A stretch of 55,324 bases of DNA from contig JAHDIN010000012.1 of the NCBI GenBank assembly GCA_020630775.1, forward strand, positions 1 to 55,324, given 5' to 3'. The notes under the pieces are model-generated. The model was not told the DNA's origin and made no database searches. It saw only the letters and a list, made by a program, of their open reading frames with translations. Made by a program: the position numbers and the translations under genes. This DNA comes from Saprospiraceae bacterium (lineage in GTDB: Bacteria > Bacteroidota > Bacteroidia > Chitinophagales > Saprospiraceae). Each line of letters starts with the position of its first letter. Position 1 is the first letter of the stretch. This document shows positions 51,240-55,324 of this stretch, piece after piece.

Positions 51240-52120
51240 TGGTGTCCAACTTGCTTCACAACACCTCCGCTTACTTCATTGATACTTCCAATAGACATAA
51301 ACGCTTGGGGGTCTACTTTTAAAATATCGTTTTTGAGATGGAAAATTTCTAGTCGCGTGACGATGGTAACCACAATATCACAATCAGATTTTATATCAAA
51401 GCTGCCTGGCAAATAACCTCTTTCACCTTTGTATACAGTGATGCCTTTTTCATACTGGTTGACTATTAAGTCTTTAATTTGATCATGTTTGCCCGAAACG
51501 ATGCTCAGCTGCGTAAATTCCTCAACACCCTCAACAATATAGTTGGCAGTTTTAATCGCAGTATAAAACGTAATGATTGAATACATAGCCTTTTCGATAC
51601 CAAATTTATAAGCTGCAATAAGAAACAAAGTTGTATTGATGGCCAAGATGATTTCAGTGCTGCTAAAAACCAATTTTTTGTTGGTGTATTCAACGATAAC
51701 TTCTAATCCATCAATAACGCCTCCAGATCTAATAATTAATCCAATGGCTAGACCTATAAATATTCCTCCAAAGATGGATATCAAAAACTTATCTGTCGTG
51801 ATAGTAGGTACTTCAACAATTTGCAAACCAATAGCTAGGAGCAAGATTGAGATCAATGAATTGAAAGCAAAGTTCTTCCCGATCTTTTTATAGCCGATAT
51901 AGACAAAAGGGAGATTTAATACTAAAAGCAAAATAGAGATATCAATATCGAACAACTTATTAATCAATATAGATATTCCTGTTACGCCTCCATCTAGAAA
52001 TTTATTTGGAATCAAAAATCCTTTAAATGCGATTATGGCACAGGCTATACCTAGGATTCTTATAAGCATGGATTTGGGATTCAGAATCTGCCCCCAATCT
52101 AGTTGATCGTTTTTTGACAC
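51236..52120 (-). CDS. YitT-family membrane protein (DUF161/DUF2179)
   Basis: A 294-aa protein with five or six helices (about residues 15-190) and a C-terminal DUF2179 domain (about 200-285). Family features: GFLIPNKFLDGGVTGISILI, GLAIGLIIRSGGVIDGLEVI and, in the C-terminal domain, GITVYKGERGYLPGSFDIKSDCDIVVTIVTRLEI. Members are presumed transporters or regulators of unknown substrate. The gene is divergent from the adenylate cyclase locus with 135 bases between them. The stop overlaps a degenerate CCTAAA-type repeat. Function not known. Confidence 0.88.
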   Translation of the reverse strand: MSKNDQLDWGQILNPKSMLIRILGIACAIIAFKGFLIPNKFLDGGVTGISILINKLFDIDISILLLVLNLPFVYIGYKKIGKNFAFNSLISILLLAIGLQIVEVPTITTDKFLISIFGGIFIGLAIGLIIRSGGVIDGLEVIVEYTNKKLVFSSTEIILAINTTLFLIAAYKFGIEKAMYSIITFYTAIKTANYIVEGVEEFTQLSIVSGKHDQIKDLIVNQYEKGITVYKGERGYLPGSFDIKSDCDIVVTIVTRLEIFHLKNDILKVDPQAFMSIGSINEVSGGVVKQVGHH

Positions 52121-52231
52121 AATTGATATTTGATTAATGAGGTTGTGGTCATAAAGATAACATTCGAATTCAAAACATTCTTTAGGATGGATTAAGGGTT
52201 TAAAGCTTTTTTTCTTAATTCAGAAAAATAT

Positions 52232-52239
52232 TATATTTG
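52232..52239 (+). promoter_or_regulatory. -7 promoter box of the cyclase locus
   Basis: Exact TATATTTG (TAnnTTTG) 16 bases before the ATG at 52256. No clear -33 element at the usual distance. Confidence 0.6.
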
Positions 52240-52255
52240 GATATAACCCTAGAAA

Positions 52256-53008
52256 ATGCCCGAGACCACTGAATCAATTCAGCAGGATATCCGTCTGGAA
52301 GATATCCGCTTAGAATCTAATGTAGACATCACAAATCTCGATGTCATTAAATCAGACGTAGATCTAATGTTTAAGTTTGCCGTAAATACTGGTAAACACA
52401 TTCCTGGTAATCTAAAGTTCGATGAAGAGGATAACTATGAAAACCTCATAGCAGATTATAATACCTTGCTTAAAGTCATTGAGCCTGTCACACCGGAATC
52501 CATTTTATACCTCAACGCAGAGCTAACAAATATTGGAAAGGATGGAAAATGGTATTTGATACCCATTTATACCAAGTGTATCGTATTGGCATTGCTTGCT
52601 TTAGGTGTTTTAATTTTTGTGGCCATGCATCCTTTGGTCAATGAGGTTAATCAAAATTCTGGTTTGTTAGATTCAACAGGGTATACCTTATTGCTGAATC
52701 TTGTTTTTATTTGTGCGGCTTCATTATTAGGCGTGATGTTTTATTTGCTTAAAACTTTAGGCGATAAGATTAAGAGTACAACGTTATTGCCCTATGACTC
52801 CATACAATTAAACGCTTCGATCATTATAGGAATCATTTCTGGATTTGTAGTGACTGAGTTGTTTACCTTAAATGATAATACGATAGAAAATAATTTCTTA
52901 GTCATTCATAAAATGACCCTTGCATTATTGGGTGGATTTTCTTCTGATGCTATTTTCTCAATACTTCAAAGTATTGTCAATAAATTCAGAAGTATGTTCG
53001 CGAATTAG
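52256..53008 (+). CDS. Four-helix membrane protein, first gene of the cyclase locus
   Basis: A 250-aa protein. Residues 1-103 are hydrophilic and probably cytosolic, with a repeated IRLEDIRLES segment near the start and VIEPVTPESILYL before the first helix. Four membrane helices follow: about 106-124 (CIVLALLALGVLIFVAM), 143-167 (LLLNLVFICAASLLGVMFYLL), 186-203 (ASIIIGIISGFVVTELF) and 219-236 (MTLALLGGFSSDAIFSIL), then a basic tail. LLGGFSSDAIFSILQSIV resembles the last helix of other membrane proteins with a GFS(S/E) motif. Function unknown. It is 33 bases from the next small gene, and all three appear to be one transcript. Confidence 0.6.
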   Translation: MPETTESIQQDIRLEDIRLESNVDITNLDVIKSDVDLMFKFAVNTGKHIPGNLKFDEEDNYENLIADYNTLLKVIEPVTPESILYLNAELTNIGKDGKWYLIPIYTKCIVLALLALGVLIFVAMHPLVNEVNQNSGLLDSTGYTLLLNLVFICAASLLGVMFYLLKTLGDKIKSTTLLPYDSIQLNASIIIGIISGFVVTELFTLNDNTIENNFLVIHKMTLALLGGFSSDAIFSILQSIVNKFRSMFAN

Positions 53009-53041
53009 TATACTTATTATAAACCTCAAAAAATTTTAATT

Positions 53042-53419
53042 ATGGCTACTACACATAACATTTACGTTAGCATGGTCGGAGATGGCCCCCATTTGCATTT
53101 TCGAGAAGGCTCGAATGAAGCTGATGGTATTAACTTCGAAACAATTGTAGAACCTGGAGATACTTTAATTTTTCATAACGCTTCTGGTGGAAAGATCAAA
53201 TCATTTAAAGGGATAAAAATGTATACAGATGATCCCACAGGTACAGATATGCTTCGGAATGTAGAACCAGGAGCAGAAGTAATGTCTGTTAAAGTCTTTA
53301 CACCAGCTTCTATGAACCACGGTGAGTTACATGAGAATTACTTTGTGACTTATGAGAATCAAGCCGGAGGTATTATTGACGAAGATCCGAAGATTCGGAT
53401 GAAAGGCAAAGGCGCATAA
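53042..53419 (+). CDS. Small beta protein, cupredoxin-like pattern without copper ligands
   Basis: A 125-aa cytosolic protein without signal peptide. MATTHNIYVSMVGDGPHLHFREG is followed by TIVEPGDTLIFHNASGGKIKSF, a segment close in style to cupredoxins (VEPGDTLIFHN), but the Cys of the copper site is missing and the His are scattered. KVFTPASMNHGELHENYFVTYEN is a second beta block. The tail is basic (KIRMKGKGA). It is between a membrane-protein gene (33 bases upstream) and an adenylate cyclase gene (nine bases downstream). It may be a ligand-binding or partner subunit of one of them; no family recognised. Confidence 0.6.
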   Translation: MATTHNIYVSMVGDGPHLHFREGSNEADGINFETIVEPGDTLIFHNASGGKIKSFKGIKMYTDDPTGTDMLRNVEPGAEVMSVKVFTPASMNHGELHENYFVTYENQAGGIIDEDPKIRMKGKGA

Positions 53420-53428
53420 ATACTAAAC

Positions 53429-55213
53429 TTGAATCAGCATCTATTTTTTTTAATTAGCATAATACTTCTGTGTTCGACGGTACTTTTTTCTCAAGATCAA
53501 AGAATTGCAGATAGTTTGAAAAGACAAATAGTAGAAGATAAAGGCATTGATTCGAATTATTTAAGTCAATTATCTTTAATTGCTAGTTATGAGCAAAGTC
53601 CAGATAGTATTGAATACTATGCTAGTAAGTTAATAGTATTAGCATCTTCAATATCTAATTATTCTTTTTTAGAAGATGGATATTTACATATGGGTAATGC
53701 CAAGAAATTAAATGGAGACTTAGATTCTTCATTGATTTATTATTTTTTGGCATTAAAATCTCCAACTTCTATGGTATTTGAGGGACGTATTCTTTCTTCA
53801 ATAGCTGATGTTTATTCAATAAGTGGAAATTCTGAAAATGCATTATCTTATTATGATCAGGCAATACATACTTTACTACAAACAAATGATACTAGTGCAT
53901 TAGCTTCCGTTTACAGTAATAAAGGTGACGAATATTTGATTCAAGAAAAATATGACTCTTCCTTAATATATTTTTTACAATCAAAAGAATTGTTTGCAAG
54001 TGTAAAAGATGAATTAGGTGAAGCTTTTACATTAGGCAATGAAGGTATTGCTTATGCAGGTTTAGGTGAGGACAACTTAGCTGAATCCAAATTGAACGAA
54101 AGTATAAAACTGCTTGAAGCGTCTGAGAATTACTATTTTATCTCTGTATACTTGACCTATTTGTCCGATATATATGCTACTAAAAATCAATATAAAAAAT
54201 CCTTAAAGTACGCTAATAGAAGTTTAGAATTAGGTCAGAAGTATGGCTTGACAGAACAGATCAGTGACGCAAGTCTAGTGCTGTCTAATCTGTACACAGA
54301 TATGGGTGATGAAGTTAAAGCATTAAAGTATTACAAAGATCATATCACCTTTAGAGACAGTTTGATCAATCTAGAGACAGTAGAACAGCTGGCGAATCAA
54401 CGTACAGAATTCGAAGTTGCTGAAAAGCAATTTGAGGTAGATTTGCTAGAAGAACAAAAAAAGAACCAGCGTTTGACCATATACGGTACTTTGGCCGGGT
54501 TGGGAGCGATGGTTCTTTTTGCTATTGGCTTGTTTCGAAGAAATCGTTTTATCAAAGCAACCAATAAAATTATTGAAGCCGAAAAGCAAAAATCCGATAA
54601 TTTATTACTCAATATTCTACCTTCAGAAACAGCTGAAGAGTTAAAACAAAATGGTAAGGTGCTAGCTAAACGTCATGAAGGTGTATCTGTATTCTTTTCT
54701 GACTTCGTCGGATTTACAAAATTTTCAGAAAATTTATCCCCTAATGAGGTTGTTGATCAACTAGATTTTTACTTTTCAAAATTTGATACCATCGTAGAGA
54801 AGTATGGCTTAGAAAAAATTAAAACTATTGGAGATGCCTACATGTGTGTTAGTGGTTTGCATAAAGAAGAACCCAATCACGCCAAAAAAATAATCATTGT
54901 AGCTAAAGAAATTCAACAATTTGTGGCTGATATGAAAAAAGAAAAAGCGGAGGGTGTGCCGTTTGATATTCGTATCGGAATCAACTCTGGTCCTGTTGTA
55001 GCAGGAGTAGTAGGTCATAAAAAGTTTGCTTATGACATCTGGGGCGACACCGTCAATATGGCCTCAAGAATGGAGTCCAATTCTGAAGTAGGGCGCATAA
55101 ATATTTCCGAGTATACATTTGATTTGGTTAAAGATGAATATGATTGTTATTACCATAAAGATTTCGTAACCAAAAATGGAAGAGCAATAAAAATGTATTA
55201 TTTGAAAGACTAG
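53429..55213 (+). CDS. TPR-transmembrane class III adenylate cyclase
   Basis: A 594-aa signalling protein. TTG 53429 is the start of a signal peptide (MNQHLFFLISIILLCSTVLFSQ). The periplasmic part (about 30-330) is a run of tetratricopeptide repeats (SALASVYSNKGDEYLIQEKYDSSL, GNEGIAYAGLGEDNLAESKL). A short coiled coil (about 325-345), TM helix LTIYGTLAGLGAMVLFAIGLF (about 350-370) and a signalling helix ending NLLLNILPSETAEELK lead to the cyclase domain (410-590). Metal Asp are in FFSDFVGFTKFSE and IGDAYM; the adenine determinants are Lys in EKIKTIGD and Asp in YDIWGDTVNMASRM, both of the adenylate type, and the transition-state Asn and Arg of NMASR are present. It therefore should make cAMP from a homodimer in response to an external cue. 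Third gene of the locus. Confidence 0.9.
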   Translation: MNQHLFFLISIILLCSTVLFSQDQRIADSLKRQIVEDKGIDSNYLSQLSLIASYEQSPDSIEYYASKLIVLASSISNYSFLEDGYLHMGNAKKLNGDLDSSLIYYFLALKSPTSMVFEGRILSSIADVYSISGNSENALSYYDQAIHTLLQTNDTSALASVYSNKGDEYLIQEKYDSSLIYFLQSKELFASVKDELGEAFTLGNEGIAYAGLGEDNLAESKLNESIKLLEASENYYFISVYLTYLSDIYATKNQYKKSLKYANRSLELGQKYGLTEQISDASLVLSNLYTDMGDEVKALKYYKDHITFRDSLINLETVEQLANQRTEFEVAEKQFEVDLLEEQKKNQRLTIYGTLAGLGAMVLFAIGLFRRNRFIKATNKIIEAEKQKSDNLLLNILPSETAEELKQNGKVLAKRHEGVSVFFSDFVGFTKFSENLSPNEVVDQLDFYFSKFDTIVEKYGLEKIKTIGDAYMCVSGLHKEEPNHAKKIIIVAKEIQQFVADMKKEKAEGVPFDIRIGINSGPVVAGVVGHKKFAYDIWGDTVNMASRMESNSEVGRINISEYTFDLVKDEYDCYYHKDFVTKNGRAIKMYYLKD

Positions 55214-55262
55214 TTCTTTCTGGGCAAAAATTGAACGAAATTCAAAGAGATCAATTTCCTTA

Positions 55263-55324
55263 GCCACCGAGCCACCGAGCCACCGAGCCACCGAGCCACC
55301 GAGCCACCGAGCCACCGAGCCACC
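55263..55324. repeat. Octamer tandem repeat (GCCACCGA)x7+ at the window end
   Basis: Seven perfect copies of GCCACCGA run from 55263 to 55318 and a partial one reaches the last base, so the array probably continues beyond. G+C is far above that of the surroundings. It lies 50 bases after the cyclase stop. A different perfect octamer array is at 254-309. Confidence 0.95.

Noticed and set aside
55064-55315. Minus-strand ORF with WLGGSVAR repeats
   Set aside because: It is the GCCACCGA octamer array read in frame (24 bases give eight residues), joined to the antisense of the cyclase gene. There is no independent sign of coding.
1-55324. Mobile elements, prophage, CRISPR or rRNA
   Set aside because: No transposase, integrase, phage structural gene, regular spacer array or rRNA sequence was found on either strand.

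Overview
The window looks like a chromosomal segment of a Bacteroidota bacterium, most probably a marine member of the Saprospiria. The evidence is low G+C (estimated by eye, not computed), three proteins with type IX secretion C-terminal sorting domains, many SPII lipoproteins, Bacteroidota-type -7 promoter boxes (TAnnTTTG), and a 1521-aa adhesin whose dockerin-like and repeat modules resemble Saprospiraceae surface proteins. I see no transposase, integrase, phage gene, rRNA or CRISPR array.

Left part (1-20.6 kb). A repeat-rich intergenic stretch is followed by an MFS permease abutting a cytosolic GH37 trehalase. Next come a run of cell-envelope genes (Ig-like lipoprotein, two predicted beta-barrels, two S41 protease lipoproteins), a secreted sulfatase fused to YHYH and MopE-like modules with a small partner gene, a DUF2147 protein, an aldo/keto reductase, the giant T9SS protein, nhaC-pnuC, a zinc-free medium-chain oxidoreductase and a GxxExxY protein lying among short repeats.

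Middle (20.9-34.1 kb). This is a fatty-acid block: thiolase and a FadN-type bifunctional enzyme on the minus strand, divergent from a crotonase and TesB thioesterase. A second minus-strand group, etfB-etfA plus a TonB-dependent receptor, supplies the electron acceptor for acyl-CoA dehydrogenases. A 24-bp near-identical element with a palindromic core lies upstream of both groups, in the same orientation and at a similar distance from the crotonase and etfB starts, so one regulator probably controls both. Sulfate-activation genes cysD-cysN-cysQ and an FMN reductase follow.

Right part (34.3-55.3 kb). It holds tRNA-Val(GAC) between terminators, glnK-amtB, a solenoid-like conserved protein, further envelope and T9SS proteins, an SDR, and a minus-strand operon DUF2891 / Nramp-like transporter / pxpA / pxpB / pxpC for 5-oxoproline use. 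Then come a MATCAP-family QEGLA metallopeptidase, a RidA-like lipoprotein paired with a CBM9-like lipoprotein, an isolated 83-aa protein resembling a T9SS sorting domain, a YitT-family membrane protein, and a three-gene locus (four-helix membrane protein, small beta protein, TPR-transmembrane class III adenylate cyclase). The window ends inside an octamer tandem repeat, as it nearly began with a different one.

The observations I would follow first are the shared fad/etf element, the adenylate cyclase locus, the Nramp homologue with altered metal motifs in the pxp operon, the sulfatase-YHYH fusion, and the free-standing sorting-domain-like protein.
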